A stretch of DNA of 58,554 bases from Sporosarcina gallistercoris (GTDB lineage: Bacteria > Bacillota > Bacilli > Bacillales_A > Planococcaceae), in the NCBI RefSeq assembly GCF_014836415.1, contig NZ_JACSQY010000011.1, positions 1 to 58,554 of the forward strand, read 5' to 3'. The notes under the pieces are model-generated. The model had not been told where the DNA came from, made no database searches, and was given only the letters and a program-made list of their open reading frames with translations. Each line of letters begins with the position of its first letter. Within the stretch, counting starts at the first letter, position 1. This document shows, piece by piece, positions 33,189-41,672 of this stretch. The position numbers and the translations under genes are program-made.

Positions 33189-34106
33189 TCATTCCAAAGT
33201 GAGTACTAGCTTCCCGCGTGCATGGCGGGTTTGGGTTTTCTGCAAGGCTTCGAGTCCTTGTTCAAATGGATATGTTTGTTCAATGACAAGCTGGTATGTA
33301 CCTGCAGCAATTTCTTGGATGAGCTGTTGGACTTCATTCCGAACGTCTGCTTTATGAGGTACGAATGCAGCGGTGATGCTGCGTTCAGGCACAATCCGAT
33401 CGCCAGAAATTGTGATGACGGTGCCTGCGTCTTTGACGACGTGCATACTTTCAGTACCAGTTCCGGGTTGAATCGCAATGGCTGCATCGACGCCGTTTGG
33501 CATCCACTCACGGACTTCTTTCATCCAATTGGGATCCCGGTAATCGACGGCTTTATCAGCACCGAGTGATTCCATATATTCGTGGTTTTTAGGAGAAGCT
33601 GAACCTGCCACTTTCCAGCCGCGTGCCTTAGCAAACTGAATGGCGAACGTCCCGATAGCCCCTGAAGCGCCTGCGATGAATACCGAATCGCCTTCTTTTA
33701 AATGGAGTGCGGTAAGCGCGCGTAAAACCGTGTTGCCCGCAACGGGGACTGCAGCGGCCTCTGCAAAATCCATAGTATCCGGGATGGGTAAGATGAGGGA
33801 GTCTTGTTGGACAGCTGCAAACTCTGCCCACGTCCCGCCTTTTGGCTGCATCATGCTGACGAAAGCGATGCGATCGCCTTTTTTATAGCGCGTTACTAGA
33901 CTACCGGTTCCTTCAACGATACCGCTTGCCTCTACCCCGATTGGATAAGGATATTCGATTTCATTTGGGAGGAAATAAGAGTCGTGAATCCCGACGCCTA
34001 TTGCTTTTACGCGAACGAGCAATTCATCGTCATTGATAAGGGGAATCTTCACTTCTTCTAGGGCAATATCATCCGGTGCGGCACTCCGTTTTACAAATGC
34101 TCTCAT
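33189..34106 (-). CDS. NADP-dependent quinone oxidoreductase (MDR superfamily)
   Basis: A 305-residue zinc-free medium-chain dehydrogenase of the quinone-reductase type. A GroES-like N-terminal domain (about residues 20-110, EVKIPLINDDELLVRVKAIGVGIHDSYF) is followed by a Rossmann domain with the nucleotide motif VFIAGASGAIGTFAIQFAKARG (about 142-163). Length is typical. It reduces quinones or enals with NADPH. RBS GAGGAG before the ATG. Single gene. Confidence 0.82.
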   Translation of the reverse strand: MRAFVKRSAAPDDIALEEVKIPLINDDELLVRVKAIGVGIHDSYFLPNEIEYPYPIGVEASGIVEGTGSLVTRYKKGDRIAFVSMMQPKGGTWAEFAAVQQDSLILPIPDTMDFAEAAAVPVAGNTVLRALTALHLKEGDSVFIAGASGAIGTFAIQFAKARGWKVAGSASPKNHEYMESLGADKAVDYRDPNWMKEVREWMPNGVDAAIAIQPGTGTESMHVVKDAGTVITISGDRIVPERSITAAFVPHKADVRNEVQQLIQEIAAGTYQLVIEQTYPFEQGLEALQKTQTRHARGKLVLTLE

Positions 34107-34226
34107 GTCAGATACAACTCCTCTTTTGAGATTTCAGTGAATTCAGTATATCATAACGCTATTGAGTAACAATCAGTGATTATCAAAGACTATCAAATTT
34201 CGGTGTTCTCCAAAGGAGGTGTTACT

Positions 34227-34412
34227 ATGTATACCTATAAAGTCGTTACCATCAAAAGCAGTTGGAAGGGGACGCCTAAAGAGGATGAAGAACAGATTAT
34301 GAATGAGGCTGCAGCACAAGGCTGGCGGTTGCATTCAATCATTCCGTTCTCTACCACTACAGGGGGGACAACAGATTTAAAACTTGTCTTTGAAAAGGTT
34401 GCGGAGATGTAA
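34227..34412 (+). CDS. DUF4177 domain protein
   Basis: A 61-residue soluble protein. It matches the small DUF4177 family: an N-terminal YTYKVVTIKSSW strand, a central helix EEQIMNEAAAQGWRLHSII with the hallmark 'GWRLHSI', and a final strand LKLVFEK. Function is unknown. The ATG at 34227 is chosen because AAAGGAGG lies 7 nt upstream; the longer frame from 34176 would bury it. Single gene with its own terminator. Confidence 0.8.
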   Translation: MYTYKVVTIKSSWKGTPKEDEEQIMNEAAAQGWRLHSIIPFSTTTGGTTDLKLVFEKVAEM

Positions 34413-34429
34413 TGGATATAGAACTCTTA

Positions 34430-34462
34430 AGAGTTGATCTGCTTTTCAGTAGATCAACTTTT
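34430..34462 (+). terminator. Terminator after the DUF4177 gene
   Basis: AGTTGATCT and AGATCAACT form a 9-bp stem with a 10-nt loop followed by TTT. Confidence 0.7.
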
Positions 34463-34693
34463 ACTTCTTTTCGAATAACATTTTTTGTTAACGCTTTACT
34501 AGGATAAAATATATCTTCCCTTAGACTGAATTATCTAGTATACTGCATAACATAGATTTTTGGATGTTCGCTTCGAATTTATGAAGTGGTAAATTTGTGA
34601 CGGATTAGAAGTCAGTATAATCAGAAATTATAGTTGGATAATGAATCGTCTGCGCTGATTCAGTTTCCGATAGGTGAAGGGGGAAGAACGACT
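34463..34693. other. Upstream region of the DUF3100 operon
   Basis: AT-rich, including GACTGAATTATCTAGTATACT-like promoter sequence near 34525-34545. No gene seen. Confidence 0.35.
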
Positions 34694-35491
34694 ATGCAAG
34701 AAGGAAATACGGCACTGGGATTATGGAAGGATTGGCGTTTACATGCGATTGTTTTAGCGATAGTGGTTGTTACGGAACTAATCGGTACGTTCAGTATTCA
34801 AGTCGGCCCAGGGGTCATCCTTTTGCTGCCGATGCTGTACGCGCTCGTCATAGGAATCATTTTGTACTTTACACCGGCTGTGAAAGAACGACAGTCGCTC
34901 AATGCGGAGCCGATTATTGTGCTCGGGGTTTCGTTGTTGCTGGCGAAAATTGGAGTCATTATCGGACCGTCGCTTCCGGAAGTGATTGCAGCGGGACCAG
35001 CACTTTTACTTCAAGAATTCGGTCATCTCGTAACCATTGTGGTGGCACTGCCTGTTGCGATTTGGCTCGGAATGAAACGCGAAGCAATCGGGATGACACA
35101 CTCGATTGGACGCGAGCCGAACGTGGGCTTGATTATGGATAAATACGGGATGGGTTCGCCGGAAGGTCGCGGAGTCATGGCGATGTATATTTTCGGTACA
35201 GTGTTTGGCGCGGTGTTCTTGGGCTTGTTGTCAGGACTACTTGCAACGATTACACCACTCAGTCCGCTGTCTTTTGCTTTGGCTTCAGGAGTTGGAAGCG
35301 GCAGTATGATGGCTGCGGCGAGTGGGTCACTGATTGCAGCGTTTCCGGATCTTGAGACACAAATCGTTGCGCTTTCAGGAGCGAGTAACTTACTCTCCTT
35401 ATCAACCGGTCTTTGGGTCAGTATCTTCATTGCATTGCCACTCACTGAAAAATTATATGGGTGGATGACTCGGAAGAAGGAGGGGTATTGA
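34694..35491 (+). CDS. DUF3100 membrane protein
   Basis: A 265-residue integral membrane protein with about eight helices, matching the DUF3100 family. The conserved loop THSIGREPNVGLIMDKYGMGSPEGRGVMAMY is visible at about residues 137-167, as well as ASGVGSGSMMAAASGSL. These are presumed transporters, often encoded near amidohydrolases or peptidases; the substrate is unknown. ATG 34694 follows GAAGGGGGAAGA. Its stop overlaps the next gene's ATG (TGATG), so the two are translationally coupled and likely form one system. Confidence 0.75.
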   Translation: MQEGNTALGLWKDWRLHAIVLAIVVVTELIGTFSIQVGPGVILLLPMLYALVIGIILYFTPAVKERQSLNAEPIIVLGVSLLLAKIGVIIGPSLPEVIAAGPALLLQEFGHLVTIVVALPVAIWLGMKREAIGMTHSIGREPNVGLIMDKYGMGSPEGRGVMAMYIFGTVFGAVFLGLLSGLLATITPLSPLSFALASGVGSGSMMAAASGSLIAAFPDLETQIVALSGASNLLSLSTGLWVSIFIALPLTEKLYGWMTRKKEGY

Positions 35492-35943
35492 TGCTGAAAA
35501 ATATTCAAGAGTGGGTATTGTTATTAGTTATTGTTGGCGTCAGTGGCCTTGTTGGTAACTGGTTGGGCTACGACATCATGCCGATTGCTGCACTTCCAGG
35601 CATGGCCGTTCTGATCGGGATTTGCTTGGCGGGGTTCATTTTAAAAGAAATCATCCCTTGGAATTTCCCGAGCATCGCCTACATTTCCATCATTGGGGTG
35701 GTTGTGTCGATGCCGTGGTTCCCAGGTTCTGATAAAGTCGTGGAATGGACGACTCAAGTTCAGTTACTTGCGCTCACGACACCAATTCTAGCGTATGCCG
35801 GTATTGCCATCGGTCGCTCCTGGTCCGATTTCGTCAAGCTTGGCTGGCGAACGCTGATCGTCGCAAGCCTCGTCATGATCGGAACGTTCCTCGGATCAGC
35901 GGTCATAGCGGAGATCATCTTGCGGTTCCAAGGAATTATTTAA
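35491..35943 (+). CDS. Small membrane partner of the DUF3100 protein
   Basis: A 150-residue protein with four or five membrane helices. MLKNIQEWVLLLVIVGVSGLVGNWLGYDIMPI starts it, with a ...LPGMAVLIGICLAGFILKEIIPW loop region next. It looks like the smaller subunit that accompanies DUF3100 proteins. Start at 35491, overlapping the DUF3100 stop by one base, with AAGGAGG 8 nt upstream. Followed by a good terminator, then directly by 21-bp repeat cluster B. Confidence 0.65.
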   Translation: MLKNIQEWVLLLVIVGVSGLVGNWLGYDIMPIAALPGMAVLIGICLAGFILKEIIPWNFPSIAYISIIGVVVSMPWFPGSDKVVEWTTQVQLLALTTPILAYAGIAIGRSWSDFVKLGWRTLIVASLVMIGTFLGSAVIAEIILRFQGII

Positions 35944-35954
35944 TAGAAGAAGAG

Positions 35955-35988
35955 AGACCCAGTCGCAATTCAGCAGCTGGGTCTTTTT
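35955..35988 (+). terminator. Terminator after the DUF3100 operon
   Basis: AGACCCAG and CTGGGTCT (8 bp, loop 14 nt) followed by TTTTT. The 21-bp array cluster B begins 16 nt after the T tract. Confidence 0.8.
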
Positions 35989-36003
35989 GCGTGTGTTGGG
36001 AGG

Positions 36004-36700
36004 TTGTCGATCACTTGTGGGCGATTGAGCATCACTTAGCTGTAGTTCTCGATCACTGAAGGGGATTTCTCCGACACATAGCGGAATTTCTCGATAACGG
36101 GACACAATTCACCCGGTTCGGAAGGGTTGGATTCCGCTGAATTTTATTTGCCAGTGTGAGAGGCGTTGTCGGACACTTGTGGGAGATTGAGCATCACTTG
36201 GCAGCACTTCACGATCACTGAAGGGGATTTGTCGGACACTCCGCGAGATTTGTCCAACACATAGCGGAGTTTCTCGATAACGGGACACAATTCACCCGAT
36301 TCAGAAGGGGTGGTTCCGCTGAATCTTATTTGCCAGTGTGGTAGGCGTTGTCGGACACTTGTGAGAGATTGAGCATCACTCGGCGGCACTTCTCGATCAC
36401 TGGAGAGTACTTGTCGGACACTCTGCGAGATTTGTCCGACACCTAGCAGAGTTTCTCGATAACGGGACACAATTCACCCAGTTCGGAAGGGTTGGATTCC
36501 GCTGAATCCTATTTGCCAGAGTGGGAGGCGTTGTCGGACACTTGTGGGAGATTGAGCATAACACGGCGGCACTTCTCGATCACTGGAGAGTACTTGTTGG
36601 ACACTCCGTGAGATTTGTCCGACACCTAGCGAAATTTCTCGATAACGGGACACAATTCACTAGCATTAAGGAATTAATTGGTAGCGCTCCGCTTGAATGT
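36004..36700 (+). repeat. 21-bp unit arrays, cluster B (four arrays)
   Basis: Arrays start at 36004 (four units), 36166, 36348 and 36531 (five units each). They end in TCGATAACGGGACACAA boxes at 36088, 36271, 36453 and 36636. The first three arrays are joined to the next by a near-identical linker containing GGATTCCGCTGAAT and ATTTGCCAG. The period is about 182 bp, except that the first is shorter by one unit. After the fourth box comes the ATTAAGGAATTAATTGGTAGCG tail seen in other clusters. Between a + strand terminator and a convergent minus-strand gene. Confidence 0.85.
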
Positions 36701-36817
36701 GTAGGCTACTTCAGCTGCGCGGGTGTAATCGGCCAGATGGAGGCAGGAATCAGCCTAATCGCAAGAAGAATCGGCCACGTGACACAATTCACCAACTTTA
36801 AGGGAGTTGTGCAAAGC

Positions 36818-38119
36818 CTAATCACTAAAAAGTTCACGTTTGGCAAAAAGCATTGATCCGAACGAAATCCCTAGTGAAATGATGAAACTCCACCAGATGG
36901 TTGAAAGAGGGCCTTCTGCAATAGGTGAGATGTGAACGATAATGGCTGCAATCGGAGCTGAGTAGGGCAGCAGCCGGGATATTTTACGTTTAGAGAGCAC
37001 GATAATCAGGATCACTGGTACGAGTGCCGCATACAGCGTTCCGAAGAAGAACAGGAACTGCAGTGCATCAAAGTTGTAGAAAAGTGAAAGAATGAGCAGT
37101 ACGAGTAAAATGACTCCAGAAAACTGATAGGAAGCTTTGTGCAACTGCTTATCACTCATGTCAGGTCGAATCTTTTGTCGGATATTGCGAACAAAGTGGA
37201 CCGTAGTTGCGTGAAGTTCTGCGTTCATCGTACTTGAAATGGTGCTGAAACAAAATAGGAAAAAGATGACCGATAGTAATAAGGGCTTGATTTTTTTAAC
37301 GAGCTCAAATAATAGCGAATACGTCTCCGTAAACGAGTGGTCATAGATGACAATCATCAGCATACCGCCAAGAGCCAAAGGAATCGTACTCCAAACTAAA
37401 GCAGTCAAATAAAAGCTGATTCGTACCTTTTTCAAATCGATCATATATAAGCGCTGCCAAGTTGCTCGATCGGATAGCATTTGACCGAATCCGATCAGCA
37501 TCGCAGTCGCTGTAAAGTAGAAGGCTTCCTGGTTGTTTGTGAACAGGAGATAAGGATGCAAGAGCCGTATACCTTGATAAATGTTTGTGGCACCTTCGCC
37601 TATAAAGAAAAACATCGGGATGAAAATAATTGCGCTGAAAATAAAGATGAGGGCAGGTCCTTCCAGTCTATGGATCCATTTCATACCGCCTACTCCAGCT
37701 AGGAGGAACGTATACATGAAAAAGAAGAGTAAGGAAATCCAGACGGGAACACCTAGCAGCAATTCAAAGAGTACGGAAGCTCCGATCGCCTGCATGAATA
37801 GGGAGTCCAGTCCTAGAAACAGGACGATAAAGGACAAAACATAATAGCCGTCTTTGTACAATCGGACTTGAAACAAATCTCCAATCGTCCGTAAATCAGG
37901 GTAGGAAGTCCGGATACGAAGTGAGATGAACCCGAATAAAAGGAGCGCAACGGCTCCCATGAACGAATACCCGATACTTCCGACTAACCCGTATTTAATG
38001 AGTGCTTCAGGAGATGACAAAATGGTGTTTGCGGTAATCCAGCGGGCAAGCAACGAGATAATGGCGGTGGAGAAGCCAAGTGTAATTGCCCCTGTCATAT
38101 AATAATTGTAGTTTTTCAT
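36818..38119 (-). CDS. Sodium:solute symporter-family (SSS/SLC5-like) transporter
   Basis: A 433-residue membrane protein with about 11-12 helices. A conserved SSS stretch is visible near the middle, FYFTATAMLIGFGQMLSDRATWQRLYMIDL (about residues 202-231), and STISSTMNAELHATTVHFVRNI (about 294-315), typical of the Na+-site region of the LeuT fold. It is the last gene of a run on the minus strand and overlaps the response-regulator stop by 4 bp, so it is tightly coupled to the two-component genes. Substrate unknown. It may be the sensor for the kinase; this is inference. Confidence 0.75.
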   Translation of the reverse strand: MKNYNYYMTGAITLGFSTAIISLLARWITANTILSSPEALIKYGLVGSIGYSFMGAVALLLFGFISLRIRTSYPDLRTIGDLFQVRLYKDGYYVLSFIVLFLGLDSLFMQAIGASVLFELLLGVPVWISLLFFFMYTFLLAGVGGMKWIHRLEGPALIFIFSAIIFIPMFFFIGEGATNIYQGIRLLHPYLLFTNNQEAFYFTATAMLIGFGQMLSDRATWQRLYMIDLKKVRISFYLTALVWSTIPLALGGMLMIVIYDHSFTETYSLLFELVKKIKPLLLSVIFFLFCFSTISSTMNAELHATTVHFVRNIRQKIRPDMSDKQLHKASYQFSGVILLVLLILSLFYNFDALQFLFFFGTLYAALVPVILIIVLSKRKISRLLPYSAPIAAIIVHISPIAEGPLSTIWWSFIISLGISFGSMLFAKRELFSD

Positions 38120-38826
38120 ACAGGACTCGCCTCGGAGTCATTCGAAAATTGTACGCGATAGGCAGTCGGTGTCATCCCGAAGTTTTTTCGGAACAACGAA
38201 CTGAAGTAATGTTGACTGTTGAATCCTGTATGGTCAGCCACAGCGGAAATACTTGCTTCAGGATCATTGATCAGCATCGACTTTGCCATCTCGAGACGAT
38301 AGGCATTCAAATAGTCTGCGAAGCCGATGCCCATTTCCTCAAGGAACTTCCGGCTCAAATACGTAGGGCTCAGGTGGATCTTTTCTGCCACGGCTGCTAA
38401 CGGGAGCTTTTCTGCATAGCGTTCGTGGATGATGTGTAATGCTTGTTGGATAGCATCCGACTTTGCATTCCATTTTTCATACTTTTTCAACGTCTGGATC
38501 AGTTCGTCTTCGATGATCGGCTTTGTAATATAGTCGTTCACTCCGATTCGAATCGATTGACGGGCATAGTCGAAGGATTGATAAGCAGTGACCATGATGA
38601 TGTCTAATTCATACAACTCTTTCAACTCCATACCGAGTGTCAATCCGTCTTTTCCTGGCATTTGAATATCGAGGAATGCAATGGAGATTTTTTGGGACTT
38701 CGCCAACGCTAATGCTGTAGTGGCATCCGTCGCTTTTAAGAACGTCCAGTAAGGGAAATGAGGTTTCATGAGATACTCAAGCTGCTCGAGCTCTAATGGT
38801 TCGTCATCGACTAGTAAAATGTACAT
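38116..38826 (-). CDS. AraC-type response regulator (YesN-like)
   Basis: A 236-residue DNA-binding regulator. A receiver domain at residues 1-120 has phospho-acceptor D53 in AFLDIQMPGKDG, acidic D7/D8 in LLVDDEP and Lys in YITKP. A C-terminal AraC HTH pair follows (about 140-230: LPLAAVAEKIHLSPTYLSRKF and ISAVADHTGFNSQHYFSSLFRK). The start is ATG 38826 after AGAAGGAGTGAGCTT. It pairs with the LytS/YesM-type kinase gene just upstream (15 nt before its ATG) and overlaps the transporter gene downstream. It probably controls the neighbouring ABC and hydrolase genes. Confidence 0.88.
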   Translation of the reverse strand: MYILLVDDEPLELEQLEYLMKPHFPYWTFLKATDATTALALAKSQKISIAFLDIQMPGKDGLTLGMELKELYELDIIMVTAYQSFDYARQSIRIGVNDYITKPIIEDELIQTLKKYEKWNAKSDAIQQALHIIHERYAEKLPLAAVAEKIHLSPTYLSRKFLEEMGIGFADYLNAYRLEMAKSMLINDPEASISAVADHTGFNSQHYFSSLFRKNFGMTPTAYRVQFSNDSEASPV

Positions 38827-38840
38827 AAGCTCACTCCTTC

Positions 38841-39602
38841 TTAGACAATAGGTGTTTCGCGAAAAGGGATAATGATTTGTGCGCACGCCTCTTCGCCGAC
38901 GAACGACATCGTGAATGAGGCGGGTTCATCTGGAAATAACAGGTTCAGACGTTCGCGGATGTTGGCTACACCTAGACCGTCTTCCCGGGTGAAGTCTTCC
39001 TTTTTCTGTGAGGATTGTTGGAGATGCGTATTCCACACTTCTATATGAATCAGACTCTTTTGACGGAATACAATGATTTTTAAGACTGCAGGCCCTGGAT
39101 ATTTTTCAAAAGCGTGCTTGAATGTGTTTTCAACCATTGTCTGAAGGACGAAGGGAGGAATGTATGCTGGCTTCGCTTGCTCTTCGATTTGTTGATGGAT
39201 TTGGACTCGCTGGCCGAAACGTAATTGCTGAATACCCAAATAACTATTCGTATAAGCTAATTCGTCCATGAGTGGGACGAGCATTTCGTTCGTTTGGTAA
39301 TTGTATCTCATGAATTTCGACATCACTTCCAAACTTGTGATCAGCTCTTGCTTTCGATCCAATCGTGCGAGGCTCAGCATAGTATTTAGCGTGTTAAAGA
39401 AGAAATGGGGTTTAATGCGTTGGTTGAGCTGATAATATTGGGCATATTGCAATTCCTTTTCCAGTTTCGATTTACTTGCAACGTTCTGAAGGAAATCGAA
39501 TCGGCTTTCGAATATCATGATGAACGCAAGTGTAAAAGCCCCTGCAAGAGGGGCGAGTATACATAATAATACATATAGCGAAAACGTGTCGATGGACATC
39601 AT
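38841..39602 (-). CDS. Sensor-poor YesM/LytS-type histidine kinase
   Basis: A 253-residue kinase, much shorter than typical YesM proteins because the extracytoplasmic dCache sensor is absent. It has one predicted membrane helix (about residues 8-31). Next come the His-kinase motif QRIKPHFFFNTLNTMLSLARLD with H66 and the N-box VENTFKHAFEKY; the G-box is GLGVANIRERLNLLFP. ATG 39602 is chosen because GGAGG lies 9 nt upstream. It lies 50 nt after the oligopeptide ABC gene and 15 nt before the response-regulator gene. Without a sensor domain, it probably takes its signal from a partner protein such as the SSS transporter. Confidence 0.82.
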   Translation of the reverse strand: MMSIDTFSLYVLLCILAPLAGAFTLAFIMIFESRFDFLQNVASKSKLEKELQYAQYYQLNQRIKPHFFFNTLNTMLSLARLDRKQELITSLEVMSKFMRYNYQTNEMLVPLMDELAYTNSYLGIQQLRFGQRVQIHQQIEEQAKPAYIPPFVLQTMVENTFKHAFEKYPGPAVLKIIVFRQKSLIHIEVWNTHLQQSSQKKEDFTREDGLGVANIRERLNLLFPDEPASFTMSFVGEEACAQIIIPFRETPIV

Positions 39603-39651
39603 GAGCGACGCCTCCAGCGGGTAAAGGATTGTTCCTATTCTAGCAGATGTG

Positions 39652-40647
39652 TCAATTGCTGAGTAGACTTTCTGCGTAATGGCATGCAACTTGATGGGTT
39701 TCGGATAAAGCTCTTAACGCCGGGACTTCCTTTTTGCAGTGATCGGTAGCGAAAGGGCAGCGTGTATGGAATCTGCATCCAGTCGGCGGATCGATAGGGG
39801 AAGGGACATCCCCTTTCAAAATGATGCGATCTTTTTTACGTTGTTCGTCGATTGATGGAATTGCAGACAGTAAGGCTTTCGTATAAGGATGGCTAGGTGA
39901 ATCGAAGAGCGAGTCTTTGTCTGCAATTTCAACGATAGTTCCTAAATACATCACGATGACACGGTCGGAAATATGGCGTACGACACTTAAATCGTGTGAG
40001 ATGAAGAGAAAGGTCAAGTCCAGATCCCGTTGCATGCTCTTAAGCAAGTTAATGATTTGGGCTTGGATCGAGACATCCAATGCCGAAACGGCTTCGTCGC
40101 AAATGATGACTTTAGGGTTCACACAAAGTGCTCGGGCTATCCCGATTCTTTGCCGTTGGCCTCCTGAAAATTCATGAGGATAACGCTCCAAATATTCTGG
40201 ACGAAGACCTACTAGTGACATGAGTTCCAGAAGGCGTGCTTCCATTTGTTCTTTCGGCATCACTTTTTGGATGGTCATGGCTTCTTGCAGCATTTTACGG
40301 ATCGTTTGACGTGGATTCAGCGACGCATATGGATCTTGGAAGATGACTTGGATATCTCCGCGCATACTGCGGAGTTCTTTTTTACTCAATGACGTCATGG
40401 AAGTGCCGTTGAACAGGACTTCTCCTTCTGTAGGTTCATCGAGACGCAATATGGAGCGGCCGGTTGTTGACTTTCCGCATCCTGACTCACCAACGATACT
40501 AAGTGTCTCACCCGGGTATAGCTTGAAGGAGATGTCGTCCACTGCTTTCACGGTCTGTTTCGGTGAGAAAAGAGTTTCTTTTTTCAGTGAGAAATATTGT
40601 TTTAAATGATTCACTTCCAAAATGGGTTCCTTCGTTTTTACGGACAT
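39652..40647 (-). CDS. Oligopeptide/dipeptide ABC transporter ATPase (OppF/DppF-like)
   Basis: A 331-residue cytoplasmic ATPase. Walker A SIVGESGCGKSTTGRS, signature FSGGQRQRIGIARAL, Walker B VIICDEAVSALD, and the C-terminal oligo_HPY domain with TGCRFHTRCPFATDHCKKEVPAL (a Cys cluster typical of OppD/F). It forms a heterodimer with the OppD-like protein, whose gene overlaps its start by 10 bp. Part of the permease-ATPase operon running from 43508 leftward. Confidence 0.9.
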   Translation of the reverse strand: MSVKTKEPILEVNHLKQYFSLKKETLFSPKQTVKAVDDISFKLYPGETLSIVGESGCGKSTTGRSILRLDEPTEGEVLFNGTSMTSLSKKELRSMRGDIQVIFQDPYASLNPRQTIRKMLQEAMTIQKVMPKEQMEARLLELMSLVGLRPEYLERYPHEFSGGQRQRIGIARALCVNPKVIICDEAVSALDVSIQAQIINLLKSMQRDLDLTFLFISHDLSVVRHISDRVIVMYLGTIVEIADKDSLFDSPSHPYTKALLSAIPSIDEQRKKDRIILKGDVPSPIDPPTGCRFHTRCPFATDHCKKEVPALRALSETHQVACHYAESLLSN

Positions 40648-41657
40648 ACCAATTCCTCCTTTTCTTCAATCGCTTCCCACTTTTCCGTGTACATGAAGCA
40701 GCGGACTTTTGTCTCTGAATCGGTCGTTTCCAACAAAACTGGAGCTTCAGCCCGACAAATTTCCCGTGCATGCGGACAACGGTCTGCAAAGCGGCACCCA
40801 ACTGGATAGTCATAGGGACTCGGGACGGATCCTTCGATTGTCTGAAGTTCCTGCTGGTTTTCATGGATATTCGGAAGGGAACTGAGCAATCCTTGCGTAT
40901 ATGGATGTAACGGTGTTTTGAACAAGTCCTTCGCGTTCCGATGCTCGACGACTTGACCGGCATACATGACCGCCACTTGGTCACATACTTCGGACACGAC
41001 TCCTAAATCGTGGGTGATGAAGATGATGCTCATGCCAATCTGCTTTTGCAAGTCTTTCATCAACTCCAAGATTTGAGCTTGGATCGTTACATCCAGCGCA
41101 GTTGTCGGTTCGTCGGCAATCAATACTTCTGGTGTACACGCAAGCGCCATCGCGATCATGACACGCTGGCGCATTCCGCCACTCAATTGGAACGGCTCTT
41201 GTTTAGCACGCTTCTCAGGCGAAGGGAGGCCGACCATTTCCAACAGGTCCACTGCTTTTTGCCATGCCTGTTTTCTAGGCAGACGCTGGTGTAAGCGGAT
41301 GGTTTCTGCAATTTGTTCGCCTACAGGAATGATCGGATTCAAACTCGTCATCGGCTCTTGAAAAATCATGGATATCTGATTGCCGCGGACTTTGCGAAGT
41401 TCTTCTTCTTTCATGTGTACGATATCTTTGTTGTTGAGTAAAATTTCACCTTCTACAATTTTCCCGGGAGGAGAAGGGATGAGTCGCAGTAAAGAGAGCG
41501 AGGTGATCGACTTGCCGCAGCCGGATTCCCCGACAATCCCGAGCGTCTCCCCTTTATGGAGCGTGAAATCCACACCGTCCACCGCTTTTGCAGTCCCCTT
41601 TGAAGTTGTGAAATGGGTCTTTAAGTTTTTCACTTGTAAAACGACTTCTTTGCTCAT
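40638..41657 (-). CDS. Oligopeptide/dipeptide ABC transporter ATPase (OppD/DppD-like)
   Basis: A 339-residue ATPase. Walker A LGIVGESGCGKSITSLSLLR, signature LSGGMRQRVMIAMAL, Walker B VLIADEPTTALD, and a C-terminal oligo_HPY region with VGCRFADRCPHAREICRAE. It energises peptide-type import together with the OppF-like subunit. Third gene in the order permease C, permease B, OppD, OppF. The C-terminal extension runs past the oligo_HPY motif by about 35 residues. Confidence 0.9.
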   Translation of the reverse strand: MSKEVVLQVKNLKTHFTTSKGTAKAVDGVDFTLHKGETLGIVGESGCGKSITSLSLLRLIPSPPGKIVEGEILLNNKDIVHMKEEELRKVRGNQISMIFQEPMTSLNPIIPVGEQIAETIRLHQRLPRKQAWQKAVDLLEMVGLPSPEKRAKQEPFQLSGGMRQRVMIAMALACTPEVLIADEPTTALDVTIQAQILELMKDLQKQIGMSIIFITHDLGVVSEVCDQVAVMYAGQVVEHRNAKDLFKTPLHPYTQGLLSSLPNIHENQQELQTIEGSVPSPYDYPVGCRFADRCPHAREICRAEAPVLLETTDSETKVRCFMYTEKWEAIEEKEELVCP

Positions 41658-41672
41658 CGCTAAATCCTCCTT

